DNA from: Deltaproteobacteria bacterium
Lineage (GTDB): Bacteria; Desulfobacterota; Dissulfuribacteria; Dissulfuribacterales; UBA3076
Assembly: GCA_027004715.1 (NCBI GenBank)
Contig: JALTHG010000089.1
Coordinates: forward strand, 1-45,716
DNA length: 45,716 nucleotides
Direction of reading: 5' to 3'
Both the position numbers and the translations under genes were made by a program. The notes under the pieces are model-generated. The model worked only from the letters and a program-made list of their open reading frames with translations, was not told the origin of the DNA and made no database searches. Positions 33,261-42,061 of the stretch are shown one piece after another (position 1 is the first letter of the stretch; each line of letters opens with the position of its first letter).

Positions 33261-35540
33261 TTACCTATAATAGAGATTGTGCCCGCCCATTGTTGTCAGC
33301 GCCTCATACAGGTTCTTTCTAAAGTCACGTCTGTCCCAGATCCCCTGGATATGACCTCTCTTGAGGGCATTCTTGGCACTGTGATAGTCAGGGGGGACAT
33401 TCTTACCTGTAGTCTCTCTTATGACCCTTGGTCCAGCAAAACCGATCCTGGAGGAACGTATTCCAAACTGATAGAGTGAACATCCCAGAAAACTGGCCAC
33501 AGGACCTGCATAGGAATTGTTGTCATAGACTACTATGTAGAGCCCTCCACTCTCGATATATTCCCTCACTGCAATGGTACACTTTGGCATCTGTACTACA
33601 CCAAGGGTCCCCTCCTGGATACGGATGCCTCCAGTAGTATGTACATAGGCCAGAAAAGGCCTCCTGGTAGTCCTGGCTATATCACACGCCCTTACAAATT
33701 TTTCTCCTTCTGCAGTACCTACTGTCCCCCCTCTAAAGCTGCCAATCAACATGGCCACTACCAACCTTATGCCAAATACCCTGGCATCAAAGGTAATTAT
33801 ACTGGACGTCCGGCCAGTACGCCTGATGTCTCTCCTGAGGCGCTCATCAAAACCCTGAAATCCAAGGGGATTGCCAGACGCTATATGATTATTGAATTCC
33901 TGGACCGAGCCTTTATCAAAGAGATTCTTGAGATACCACTGGTACTCAAGGGGAAAGTGGTGACCGCAGTTTGGACAGACCCCACAAAGCTCTCCATATA
34001 GATCAGGTACCCACAGGTCCATGCACCCATATTTAGATGCATTGGGACAGGTAACCGTACGGTCTTCATTCGCAAGAGGACTGACATAGGGCTCCCATTC
34101 CTCAGCAAAGATCGATCTACGGTCTGGTCCATCTGGACGTATGACCTTTGCAGGACGTCTTGGCTGAGGAAAGACAAAGTCATAGGCTGCCCTGACAGGC
34201 TCAGCTACCTTCTTGAAAAATACTGAACCCTCACCAGAGACCTCTTCTATCACCTTTTGGACATTTCGGTGGTGTAGCCTGAGGAGACCATATCTCAGCT
34301 CATAATAGCCCTTACTGGCAATGGCCTTGGCCTTTCTGAATTTTTGACCCAGTCCCCTGCTCTTTTTGAGGAAAAAGCCCTTGCCCAATTCCCTATACTT
34401 CTTGGACCTGAGCTCTAGAAGCCGTTCTATCTCAAGCTCTGTGAGGTTCCAGTTGATGACTAAATCAAAGTCCTCTGGGACACTCACCTTCTCTTCTCCC
34501 TGTCTCTTCAGGGCATAGGCCCTGAATGCACGAAAGTTTTTGGTCCTCAGGACTACCTCGTCGGTGGCACGTACCATCTCATAACGGAGCCTGCGGAAAA
34601 AGCCATAGTCTTCCCGTCTTGCCCCAAGGGGGGGCTCTTCTACTATCCGATCAATAGTACCCAGTTTCAGGTTGTCAGAGGCGGTTATCTTCAGCTGGCT
34701 TGCGCAGTGCTCCACAAGGTCTCTGGGGAGCTTCTCTCCCTCCCTTATCTTTCCCTCTATGGCAGCTGCGCCTTCTGGAGATATGACTGAATAGTAGCCC
34801 CTTGAGGCCATGAGCCTGAGATCTGAGAGCCCTATTGCCTCTGCACCACCAGAACCACCCTCTGATATAAAAGAGACTATAGGGACCTTTAGCCTTGCCA
34901 TTGCATATATATTGCGGGCTATCTGCTGTGCGGCTCCTGGATAGTCCTCTATGGGATATGCGCCAGGGGTAAAGATAAAGGAGTGTATAGGGATGCCCTC
35001 GGTCTCGGCCACCAGCATATATCTCAGGGCCTTATCATTTCCCCACGGCCTGGCACACCCCCCATTCCGATACTCTTCTCCCCGGCCCTTTTCATGCCCT
35101 ATGACCATGACCTGATGACTATAGAGCCTGTTTTTTACCTTCCTCGAGATAGTGGCCCTGGCTACCACTACTGCAGGATCAATATTGCATTCTCCCTCGC
35201 CACCCAACTCTGTATAGGAATCATACACGTTCTCCAGTATATCTGTAAGTGTGAAACGCTGAACACTCCTCACAATATTTACTACCTCTGCAGGGGTGAG
35301 TCTCCTGGCAATCCTGTCTTCCAGAAAGGAGACTCGATCCTCAATCCGGTCGATTTCCTTATAGAGTTCTGCCTCCTTTATCTCAAAGAGGGAGCGGTGA
35401 AGGTCCTGGACCTGTCTCTGGAGTTCATCCAGATTGCCCCAGGTGCTCTCTCCTTTTATATCTATGAGATATGAAATTCGATCAGCGAGCCGACTAAGTA
35501 ATTTTCCACTATCTGTCATATGTACCTGGTCTATATGCAT
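33261..35540 (-). CDS. Fused acetyl-CoA carboxylase-type carboxyltransferase (alpha-beta)
   Basis: A 759-aa protein combining both carboxyltransferase halves in the order alpha then beta. A helical N-terminus (about 1-80) precedes an AccA-like domain (about 95-330: VMVIGHEKGRG, FIFTPGAYPIEDYPGAAQQIARN, SEGGSGGAEAIGLSD, YYSVISPEGAAAI). A basic linker follows, then an AccD-like domain with a cysteine cluster (C498, C506, C519, C522, C525; ELCGVCPNCGHHF), TGGIRIQEGTLGVVQMPK and FAGPRVIRETTGKNVP. The first cysteine pair is spaced x7 rather than x2. It would transfer carboxyl from biotin to an acyl-CoA, presumably acetyl-CoA. It lies 30 nt after the biotin carboxylase gene. The substrate is inferred; ATG 35519 is an alternative start. 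Confidence 0.85.
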   Translation of the reverse strand: MHIDQVHMTDSGKLLSRLADRISYLIDIKGESTWGNLDELQRQVQDLHRSLFEIKEAELYKEIDRIEDRVSFLEDRIARRLTPAEVVNIVRSVQRFTLTDILENVYDSYTELGGEGECNIDPAVVVARATISRKVKNRLYSHQVMVIGHEKGRGEEYRNGGCARPWGNDKALRYMLVAETEGIPIHSFIFTPGAYPIEDYPGAAQQIARNIYAMARLKVPIVSFISEGGSGGAEAIGLSDLRLMASRGYYSVISPEGAAAIEGKIREGEKLPRDLVEHCASQLKITASDNLKLGTIDRIVEEPPLGARREDYGFFRRLRYEMVRATDEVVLRTKNFRAFRAYALKRQGEEKVSVPEDFDLVINWNLTELEIERLLELRSKKYRELGKGFFLKKSRGLGQKFRKAKAIASKGYYELRYGLLRLHHRNVQKVIEEVSGEGSVFFKKVAEPVRAAYDFVFPQPRRPAKVIRPDGPDRRSIFAEEWEPYVSPLANEDRTVTCPNASKYGCMDLWVPDLYGELCGVCPNCGHHFPLEYQWYLKNLFDKGSVQEFNNHIASGNPLGFQGFDERLRRDIRRTGRTSSIITFDARVFGIRLVVAMLIGSFRGGTVGTAEGEKFVRACDIARTTRRPFLAYVHTTGGIRIQEGTLGVVQMPKCTIAVREYIESGGLYIVVYDNNSYAGPVASFLGCSLYQFGIRSSRIGFAGPRVIRETTGKNVPPDYHSAKNALKRGHIQGIWDRRDFRKNLYEALTTMGGHNLYYR

Positions 35541-35570
35541 CCAGATTAACCGTTCAGTGCCTAAAGGCGA

Positions 35571-36983
35571 TCAAAATTGAAGTATGTATCCAATCCTGTC
35601 GTAGAGATAGTCCAGATTTGTGACAATATTTTCGCCCTCCATCCCCTTGCCCTCTATAACGATTCCCCTCTGAAACTGTCTTGCCCTCTCTTTGGCCTGC
35701 TCTGTATCCTGTCCCCAGATAATGACAAGGGCAAGGTTTGGGTCATACTCTGTAGGGATCTTATATGGGATGTCTCTAGGTACGTGTGAATAGACCCTGG
35801 CCCATGGCCTATCTAGATAATCAAAACGTGTAATAGTACCACACCAGGGCACAAAGCCCCTATTGGTATTCTCTGCAACAATCCTGAGTTCTATGCTGGT
35901 ACCCTTAAAAGATACATCATCTTGAGTAAAGCCCAGTCTGTCCCCAAGGGCTACCCTTATCTGTTCTCTGATCAGATTTGTGGGTCCTGTAGCCCCCTTT
36001 ATCCTGGAGATAGAGGCAGAGATCTCGTTTTCTACCTGTATGCGGGTATTGACCTCCATGAGATAGGGACTACCGTCCCTGGACACTATCCATTCCCAGG
36101 TCCCTATATTGTCATAACCAACATGACCTGCCATACGCACAGAATACCTCACTATCTGATCTAATACCCCTTTTGCATCAAAGGGATATTTACATACTGC
36201 AGGGTCAAACCCAGGGGCCACCTCTACCCTCTTTTGCCTTCCTGTGCTCTGTATAGTGCAGTTCCTGGTCCCAAAGTGCACTACCTCGCCATGAGAGCTA
36301 CATAAGAGCTGCACCTCAAGATGTTGATAGTCTCTTAGACACTGTTCTATAAGTACCCCTTCATCGCCAAACTGCCGCTTGGCATAGTTCTGTATCTTTC
36401 TGTAGACCATCCTGAAGGTATCAAGACGGCTGACCTCTTCAATACCCATACCTCCACCACCAGCAGACGCCTTTACCAACACAGACGGATGCTGGATTCC
36501 CTGCTCTTTTTGGAGAAAGAAGAGCTCTTCTGCTACTCCTTCTGCCTCCATCTCATTATAGATCGATCTATCAGAGCCAGGAATTACTGGTATATGGAGC
36601 TCTTTGGCCAGACGTTTGGTATTGATCTTACTGCCCAGATCTCTTATGACTTCCCACCTGGGGCCTATAAAAGTGAGGGGCCTGGTCCTCATGGTGGCCC
36701 TCCTTGCAAAACCAGAATTTTCAGCAAAAAAACCATATCCAGGGTGTATGGCAGTACATTTGGCCTGGTCTGCCACTGAGAAGATCTCATTGGGATCTCT
36801 ATAGTTCGATATGCGATAGGCCCTTTTGAGATCGTTTTCTTTCTGTGCAAGTCGGACGTGCAGAGAGGACTTGTCCTCCTCTGTGTACACGACCACATAG
36901 TCCAGGCCCAGGTCCTTACAGGCCTGCATTATGCGTATGGCAATCTCTCCACGGTTGGCTATTAATACGCGCTCCCTACTCAT
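35571..36983 (-). CDS. Divergent biotin carboxylase (AccC-like)
   Basis: A 470-aa ATP-grasp enzyme related to AccC. Clear blocks are RVLIANRGEIAIRIMQACKDLG, AIHPGYGFFAENSGFA, TFIGPRWEVIRDLGSKINTK, the glycine loop KASAGGGGMG (171-180) and MEVNTRIQVEN (309-319). It departs from canonical enzymes: ERDCSxQRRHQK reads TRNCTIQSTGRQK, losing the His, and RIQVEHPVTE reads RIQVENEIS. It is the first gene of a - strand set with the fused carboxyltransferase and the carrier-like protein, so it is probably the carboxylating subunit of that complex. Whether the complex is the cell's only acetyl-CoA carboxylase or acts on another acyl-CoA is open. Confidence 0.82.
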   Translation of the reverse strand: MSRERVLIANRGEIAIRIMQACKDLGLDYVVVYTEEDKSSLHVRLAQKENDLKRAYRISNYRDPNEIFSVADQAKCTAIHPGYGFFAENSGFARRATMRTRPLTFIGPRWEVIRDLGSKINTKRLAKELHIPVIPGSDRSIYNEMEAEGVAEELFFLQKEQGIQHPSVLVKASAGGGGMGIEEVSRLDTFRMVYRKIQNYAKRQFGDEGVLIEQCLRDYQHLEVQLLCSSHGEVVHFGTRNCTIQSTGRQKRVEVAPGFDPAVCKYPFDAKGVLDQIVRYSVRMAGHVGYDNIGTWEWIVSRDGSPYLMEVNTRIQVENEISASISRIKGATGPTNLIREQIRVALGDRLGFTQDDVSFKGTSIELRIVAENTNRGFVPWCGTITRFDYLDRPWARVYSHVPRDIPYKIPTEYDPNLALVIIWGQDTEQAKERARQFQRGIVIEGKGMEGENIVTNLDYLYDRIGYILQF

Positions 36984-37086
36984 AAGGCCCCTTCTATTCC
37001 GCCAGGTTATACAGGATCAGATAGTACAGTCAATTTACTGTTAAGCATGGCTCAAGACAAAAGAGATATGATATACTCTAATTGTT

Positions 37087-37120
37087 CCCCCCTGGCCAGG
37101 AGGGTAATGTGAACGGTTAT
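37087..37120 (-). repeat. GTAACNGTTCACATCCC-family repeat (short copy)
   Basis: The reverse complement ATAACCGTTCACATTACCCTCCTGGCCAGGGGGG matches the family end with small changes. It lies in the divergent gap between the biotin carboxylase and dusB, where both promoters would be expected. Confidence 0.55.
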
Positions 37121-37169
37121 GATATACCTATTGCCCTGATCCTTAAACTTTGAGTCTATCTCTATATCC

Positions 37170-38213
37170 ATGTCCACTATACAATATCTCCGGCCCCTTA
37201 CCATAGGTCCTCTATCCCTTTCTAATAATCTCATCCTTGCACCTATGGCAGGGATTACAGACTATCCCCTGAGGAGCATTGTCAGAGAGTTTGGGGCAGG
37301 ACTCACTGTAAGTGAGATGGTCTCTTCTCAGGCCCTTGTACATGACAATCTCAGGTCTCTGACTATGATCAGGACTGCAAAAGAGGAATCCCCTCTGGCA
37401 GTCCAGATATTTGGATCAGACCCGGGTACTATGTCTAGAGCCGCCAAGATTGCTGAATCCCTTGGCGCAACAATAGTTGATATAAATATGGGGTGTCCAC
37501 AGCACAAAGTAGTAAAGAGTGGGGCCGGTGCAGATCTCATGCGCAATGAGCTCCTGGCAGCAAGGCTCATAGAAGGGGTTGTAAAAGCAATAAGCATACC
37601 TGTAAGTGTCAAGATTCGCCTTGGTTGGGACCACAGGAGCATAAATGCAAGCAGAATAGCCAAGGTCGCCCAGGACTCTGGTGCATCTCTGGTCACTGTC
37701 CACGCCAGGACCCGCAGCCAGATGTTTTCTGGAAAGGCAGACTGGTCAGCGATCAGGGAGATAAAAAATGCCGTATCTATCCCTGTAATTGCGAATGGCG
37801 ATATCCAAGGTCCAAAGGATGCGAGACTATGTCTTGAGGTTTCAGGAGCAGATGGGATCATGATCGGAAGGGGTGTGCTTGGCAGGCCATGGATATTCGA
37901 GCAGATACTCTATTTTCTAAAGACAGGCAATGACAAAGGAGCTCCAGGCATTGAAGACCAGTATGGTGTTGCAAAGAGACACCTTGAGTATCTTATAGAC
38001 TTCTATGGACTTTCTAGAGGCCTCTTACTGTCTAAAAGGCACCTGGCATATTATAGTAGAGGACTTCGCGGGAGCGCTGTATTCAGAGAGGCCTTAAACT
38101 ATACTAAGACAGCCAATGAACTAAAAAGACTGCTCATATGTCTCTATGAGACCCAAGGGCCCTGGAGGCCGATTCCAAATCCAGGCGATAGCTCCACCAT
38201 TACAGGATCTTAG
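37170..38213 (+). CDS. dusB: tRNA-dihydrouridine synthase (DusB type)
   Basis: FMN-dependent reductase of specific uridines in tRNA. The 347-aa TIM-barrel protein shows LILAPMAGITDYPLRSI, INMGCPQHKVVKSGAGADLM with the catalytic Cys, VSVKIRLGW, VTVHARTRSQMFSGKADW and GADGIMIGRGVLGRPWIF. The length and the Gln/Lys pattern fit the DusB subfamily better than DusA or DusC. It is divergent from the carboxylase operon. The next gene, a transporter, begins 153 nt later behind its own promoter. Confidence 0.93.
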   Translation: MSTIQYLRPLTIGPLSLSNNLILAPMAGITDYPLRSIVREFGAGLTVSEMVSSQALVHDNLRSLTMIRTAKEESPLAVQIFGSDPGTMSRAAKIAESLGATIVDINMGCPQHKVVKSGAGADLMRNELLAARLIEGVVKAISIPVSVKIRLGWDHRSINASRIAKVAQDSGASLVTVHARTRSQMFSGKADWSAIREIKNAVSIPVIANGDIQGPKDARLCLEVSGADGIMIGRGVLGRPWIFEQILYFLKTGNDKGAPGIEDQYGVAKRHLEYLIDFYGLSRGLLLSKRHLAYYSRGLRGSAVFREALNYTKTANELKRLLICLYETQGPWRPIPNPGDSSTITGS

Positions 38214-38290
38214 CGTTCCTTTGGACCTCAATTTTGATCGTGGTCAGTTATAGATACATAAAAATATTCAGAGAAAATAAAATATCAGGC

Positions 38291-38319
38291 TTGACAGTTT
38301 CCAGGGAGACTGCTATGAA
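38291..38319 (+). promoter_or_regulatory. Sigma70-like promoter of the YeeE/YedE gene
   Basis: TTGACA (38291-38296), a spacer of exactly 17 nt, and TATGAA (38314-38319) lie 48 nt before the preferred ATG. This is one of the best promoter matches in the window. Confidence 0.55.
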
Positions 38320-38366
38320 AAACTTGTCTATATTGTCATCATGAATGTTTGAGGAGGACTAGACTG

Positions 38367-39590
38367 ATGAGTGAAAGCATGGGAGAGACAGTCAAGGATT
38401 TCTATAAGGGATTGTTTCAGGAGCGTTGGAGTACCACAGTCTGTGGGATCATGGTCGCCCTGTTGAGTATCATGATATTTGCCTGGGCCAGGCCATGGGG
38501 TGCAGTCGGTGCAGTGAGGAATTGGGCCCAGTGGATATTCTATGGCCTGCATATACACCTGTTTGATGAAGGCAAGCCGACAAGTATCTTTATAAATAGT
38601 GGCTCTGTCATCGGTCTGGGCTTTGTGGCTGGTGCCTTTATCTCGGCCTGCCTGGCAGGAGAATTCGCTATCAGGATACCTCCGATGCTGGAACTGGTAA
38701 AGGCAGTGTTTGCAGGGACACTCATGGGCATTGGTGCCGCTATGTCAGGTGGATGTAACATAGGTGGTTTTTATAATGCCCTGGGGAATCTTTCTGGCAG
38801 TGGCTTCTGTATGATGGCAGGTCTCATCATCGGGGCAGCAATTGCTGTCAAGTATCTCTATTGGGAAATGGAGCATATCTCCTGGGGTTCTGGCGGTGCA
38901 AAGACCATCAACTTTCCCATGCCACTCCAGGTCATTTTGGGGCTAGTAGCCATAGGTGTCCTTATATGGGGAGCCAATGTCTATGCAGGCAGTGGCAAGG
39001 ACTCCATAGTGCGGCTCAGTGGGTTATTGCTCATATCGAGTGGCATTGGTTATACAATGCAGCGCGGGCGCTGGTGCATGATTCAGGGTTTTCGTGAACC
39101 CCATCTGTCTGGTGATGGAACAATGGCCAAGTCCGTTGCCCTGAGTATAGCTATCCTGGCTGCAGGGTGCGCAGTCCTCAAGTATACTGGCCTTCGGGAG
39201 ACTATATGGTATGTCCGTGGCTTCTGCGGCTGGGGTGCCGTTGTAGGAGGTATTATCTTTGGGTTTGGTGGTGTCATTGCCGGTGGTTGTGGTAGTGGAG
39301 CCCTCTGGCGTATGGGTGAAGGACAGATCAAGTTGTGGTTAGTCGGTCTCTTCTTTGGTCTCTCTAATGCCGTTGTAGATGGGTGGTTCAAGTTCCATGA
39401 CTGGGAAGGAATGGAGGCATGGCTGGATGACGGTGTGACTAATGCCGGCAAATTTGGACACTTTGTCTACATGCCAGATACATGGCTTGGCTATGGTGGG
39501 AGCCTGGCCCTCATCTTTCTGGTAATGGCCCTCTGGTACATCATCCTTTCCTGGAATGAAGACTCAGAGAAACTAGTTGTGCCCATGTAG
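38367..39590 (+). CDS. YeeE/YedE-family sulfur-compound transporter (TsuA-like)
   Basis: Inner-membrane protein of the YeeE/YedE family, whose characterised member TsuA takes up thiosulfate. The preferred start is ATG 38367 (MSESMGETVKD), 9 nt after GAGGAGG; the ORF-track TTG adds six residues. The 407-aa protein has about nine or ten hydrophobic segments in two halves. Key cysteines appear in SGGCNIGGF (C130), GRWCMIQG (C237) and AGGCGSGALW (C308), matching the three-cysteine relay proposed for TsuA. No TusA/YeeD partner is adjacent. Uptake of thiosulfate or another reduced sulfur species would fit a sulfur-metabolising anaerobe; the substrate is inferred. Confidence 0.85.
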   Translation: MSESMGETVKDFYKGLFQERWSTTVCGIMVALLSIMIFAWARPWGAVGAVRNWAQWIFYGLHIHLFDEGKPTSIFINSGSVIGLGFVAGAFISACLAGEFAIRIPPMLELVKAVFAGTLMGIGAAMSGGCNIGGFYNALGNLSGSGFCMMAGLIIGAAIAVKYLYWEMEHISWGSGGAKTINFPMPLQVILGLVAIGVLIWGANVYAGSGKDSIVRLSGLLLISSGIGYTMQRGRWCMIQGFREPHLSGDGTMAKSVALSIAILAAGCAVLKYTGLRETIWYVRGFCGWGAVVGGIIFGFGGVIAGGCGSGALWRMGEGQIKLWLVGLFFGLSNAVVDGWFKFHDWEGMEAWLDDGVTNAGKFGHFVYMPDTWLGYGGSLALIFLVMALWYIILSWNEDSEKLVVPM

Positions 39591-39635
39591 CTGACAGAGC
39601 CAGGCTTTATTCTCTGTACTGATAGAATCCTATAG

Positions 39636-39669
39636 AGGGGCCCGACAGGTCAAGGACTATTGGGCCCCT
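39636..39669. terminator. Hairpin between the YeeE gene and scpA
   Basis: AGGGGCCC (39636-39643) and GGGCCCCT (39662-39669) form an 8-bp GC-rich stem with an 18-nt loop at the junction of two convergent genes; the right arm is in the scpA 3' end. No T tract follows. It may act as a weak bidirectional terminator. Confidence 0.35.
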
Positions 39670-40418
39670 TCTGTATAGGTCTCCTGTCTCTTGTGTCTCA
39701 AGAGTACCAGGATATCTCCACCTGAGGACTCCTGTAAAAGACGAACTTTTCCCAGGCGGGCAAGCTCCAGCAAGGCAAGAAACGTGACAATGATCATCTC
39801 TCTGTCTTCCTCCCTGAAGAGCTCAAAGAAATGTATCCTCTCTGCCTGATCCAGCATCTCTGATAGAGATTTTATCCGTTCAGAGAGGCTGGCCCTGGCC
39901 CTGGTGATCTCAATGGCCCTAGGGAGGGTATTATTACCCAGCACCTCTCTAAAGGCAGTAATGAGGTCTGTAAGGTCTACATCAAAGGTCCTTTCAGACC
40001 CTGAGACCTCATTACAGGACTCAGATCCCTGACCCTCTAATCCCCCCTCTCGCACAAACACATCCCTGCCCAGTATGGCCATAGAGTTCAGGCCTGTTGC
40101 CGCTTTCCTTATCTGGGCCAATTCCTGAAGGGGCCTGACTATCTCAATCCTGGGATCGTCTTCATGACTTACAGGATCAGACCTCGGCAAGAGCATCCTG
40201 GACTTTATCTGCATCAGGGTAGCGGCCATGACCAGATATTCACCTGCCACTACTACATCTAGTGCAGTCTCCATAAACTCTATATACTCCAGGTACTGTG
40301 CAGTTACTGTGGCTATGGGGATATCTGTAATCTTGAGCCGGTTTTTGTAGATCAGGTGGAGAAGCAGGTCTAAAGGCCCCTCAAAGGCCTCTATCCTTAC
40401 CTGACATGTCGGTTCCAA
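39657..40418 (-). CDS. scpA: Segregation and condensation protein A
   Basis: Kleisin subunit of the SMC-ScpAB condensin. The 253-aa protein starts with a typical N-terminal segment FEGPLDLLLHLIYKNRLKITDIPIATVTAQYLEYIE, followed by LVMAATLMQIKSRMLLP, and ends with a winged-helix-like region (REMIIVTFLALLELARLGKVRLLQE). The middle (about 85-165) is acidic and variable. Its start overlaps the end of trpS by 22 nt. scpB would be expected downstream but is not in this window. Confidence 0.94.
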   Translation of the reverse strand: MEPTCQVRIEAFEGPLDLLLHLIYKNRLKITDIPIATVTAQYLEYIEFMETALDVVVAGEYLVMAATLMQIKSRMLLPRSDPVSHEDDPRIEIVRPLQELAQIRKAATGLNSMAILGRDVFVREGGLEGQGSESCNEVSGSERTFDVDLTDLITAFREVLGNNTLPRAIEITRARASLSERIKSLSEMLDQAERIHFFELFREEDREMIIVTFLALLELARLGKVRLLQESSGGDILVLLRHKRQETYTEGAQ

Positions 40419-41404
40419 AGCGCACTCCGGACCTGGGCCATCGTAGACTGCGCTACCTCTCTAGCCCTCTTGGCTCCTTCTGCCAGTATGGCCTTTACCC
40501 TCTCAGGTTCTGTGGCCAAGCTCTTTCTCCTCTGCCAGATCGGGGCCATCTGAGAGATAATGGCCTCGGCAAGCTCATTTTTACAGGCCACACAGCCCCG
40601 TCTGGCCGCCTTGCATTCAGATACAATTACCTCCAGACGTTCTGGAGGGAGATAGAGTCGGTGGAGCTTAAAGGCTACACATCGGTTTTCAGGATCACCA
40701 GGGTCCTTTAACCTTGGCCTCTCTATATCAGTAATCATATTAGAGACCTTTTCCCTCACTATCTCTGGAGAATCTGACAGAAATATAGAGTTATTATAAC
40801 TCTTGCTCATCTTCCTGCCGTCCAGACCTGGAAGCCTTGGGACATCTGTCAAGATGGCCTCTGGTATGGAGAACACGTCTCCATAGAGATAGTTGAACCT
40901 ACGTGCGATCTCCCTGGAGAGTTCCAGATGAGGCAATTGGTCTACCCCTACAGGCACCTTATTGGCCTTATACATAAGGATGTCTGCTGCCATCAGGACC
41001 GGATAGCCCAAAAATCCAAAGGTAGCAAGCTCTCTGTCCCTGAGCTGCTGTTGCCCCTCTTTGTAGCTAGGATTGCGCTCCAGCCAGGAGACAGGAGTGA
41101 TCATAGAGAGCAGGAGCTGGAGTTCTGCGTGCTCTTTTATGTCAGATTGGACAAACATAGTGACTTTATCTGGATCTATCCCCACAGCTAACCAATCTAT
41201 CACCATCTCTTCTATATTTGATGGGATATCTTGTGGATACTCATAATTAGTTGTGAGTGCATGCCAGTCAGCCACAAAGAAATAGCATTCGTATGTCTTC
41301 TGAAGGCGCTTCCAGTTATCAAGTACTCCATGCAGGTGCCCCAGGTGTAATCTTCCAGTAGGCCTCATGCCACTCAATATCCGTTGTCTTATCTGTCCAG
41401 CCAT
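40397..41404 (-). CDS. trpS: Tryptophanyl-tRNA synthetase with a Thermotoga-like Fe-S cysteine motif
   Basis: Class I synthetase, 335 aa. The ATP site motifs are RPTGRLHLGH (HIGH) and GRKMSKS (KMSKS at 198-202). Residues C242, C264, C271 and C274 form C-x21-C-x6-C-x2-C, nearly identical to the C-x22-C-x6-C-x2-C motif that binds a [4Fe-4S] cluster near the anticodon in Thermotoga maritima TrpRS. Cluster binding here is inferred from spacing. It is 9 nt after the site-2 protease gene and overlaps scpA, so the four-gene run is translationally tight. Confidence 0.95.
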   Translation of the reverse strand: MAGQIRQRILSGMRPTGRLHLGHLHGVLDNWKRLQKTYECYFFVADWHALTTNYEYPQDIPSNIEEMVIDWLAVGIDPDKVTMFVQSDIKEHAELQLLLSMITPVSWLERNPSYKEGQQQLRDRELATFGFLGYPVLMAADILMYKANKVPVGVDQLPHLELSREIARRFNYLYGDVFSIPEAILTDVPRLPGLDGRKMSKSYNNSIFLSDSPEIVREKVSNMITDIERPRLKDPGDPENRCVAFKLHRLYLPPERLEVIVSECKAARRGCVACKNELAEAIISQMAPIWQRRKSLATEPERVKAILAEGAKRAREVAQSTMAQVRSALWNRHVR

Positions 41405-41413
41405 AAATCCACC

Positions 41414-42058
41414 TCAAAATATGGTCCCCAAGAGGAGTCTGACAATAAAGGTAATTATTGGGACGATAACTCTGTCTATTAGCCCTGTAAAGACGAGCAG
41501 CAGGATCAACAGAAAGCCATATCGCTCAAACTCCAGGTATGGTCCTGCCAGATCAGGAGGAAGTATCCCCATGAGGACCTTGCTACCATCAAGTGGTGGG
41601 ATAGGAATGAGATTGAATACCGCAAGCCCTACATTGATCTGGACACTCACATATGCCATATAGAAGATTGGGCGGAAGAAGAGGCCTTGGGGTCCTGGAG
41701 ATGGACCTGATAGCGCAGGGATCTGCCTCATAACTAGGGCACTCACTACTGCCAAAAAGATATTGGCTGCAGGACCAGCCAGCGCGACCCAGATCATGTC
41801 TCTCTTGGGATCTTTAAAATAGCTGGGATTGACCGGTACAGGTCTTGCCCAACCTATGGTCTGGGTGAGAAAAAACACAAGGGTACCAATGGGGTCCAGG
41901 TGGTGTAGAGGATTGAGTGTAAGGCGTCCCTGGCTACGTGCAGTAGGATCTCCAAACAGATAGGCCACCCACCCATGGGCCATCTCATGCACAGTAACTG
42001 CCAGGAGTATAGGTGGCGTGAGTATTGCGACCTTCTGAATAATGTTGGGAAAATCCAT
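41414..42058 (-). CDS. Site-2 protease family membrane metalloprotease (M50)
   Basis: Small intramembrane zinc protease, 214 aa. The HExxH motif is TVHEMAHGW (H24, E25, H28) in the first hydrophobic helix. The second metal motif NLIPIPPLDGSKVL (Asp ligand) lies near residue 155. Five or six hydrophobic segments are visible, without a PDZ or CBS domain, as in the minimal Rip/YwhC-type proteases. It is 3 nt after the large nucleotidyltransferase gene and 9 nt before trpS. The order protease-trpS-scpA is common in related bacteria. The substrate is unknown. Confidence 0.9.
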   Translation of the reverse strand: MDFPNIIQKVAILTPPILLAVTVHEMAHGWVAYLFGDPTARSQGRLTLNPLHHLDPIGTLVFFLTQTIGWARPVPVNPSYFKDPKRDMIWVALAGPAANIFLAVVSALVMRQIPALSGPSPGPQGLFFRPIFYMAYVSVQINVGLAVFNLIPIPPLDGSKVLMGILPPDLAGPYLEFERYGFLLILLLVFTGLIDRVIVPIITFIVRLLLGTIF

Positions 42059-42061
42059 GGA

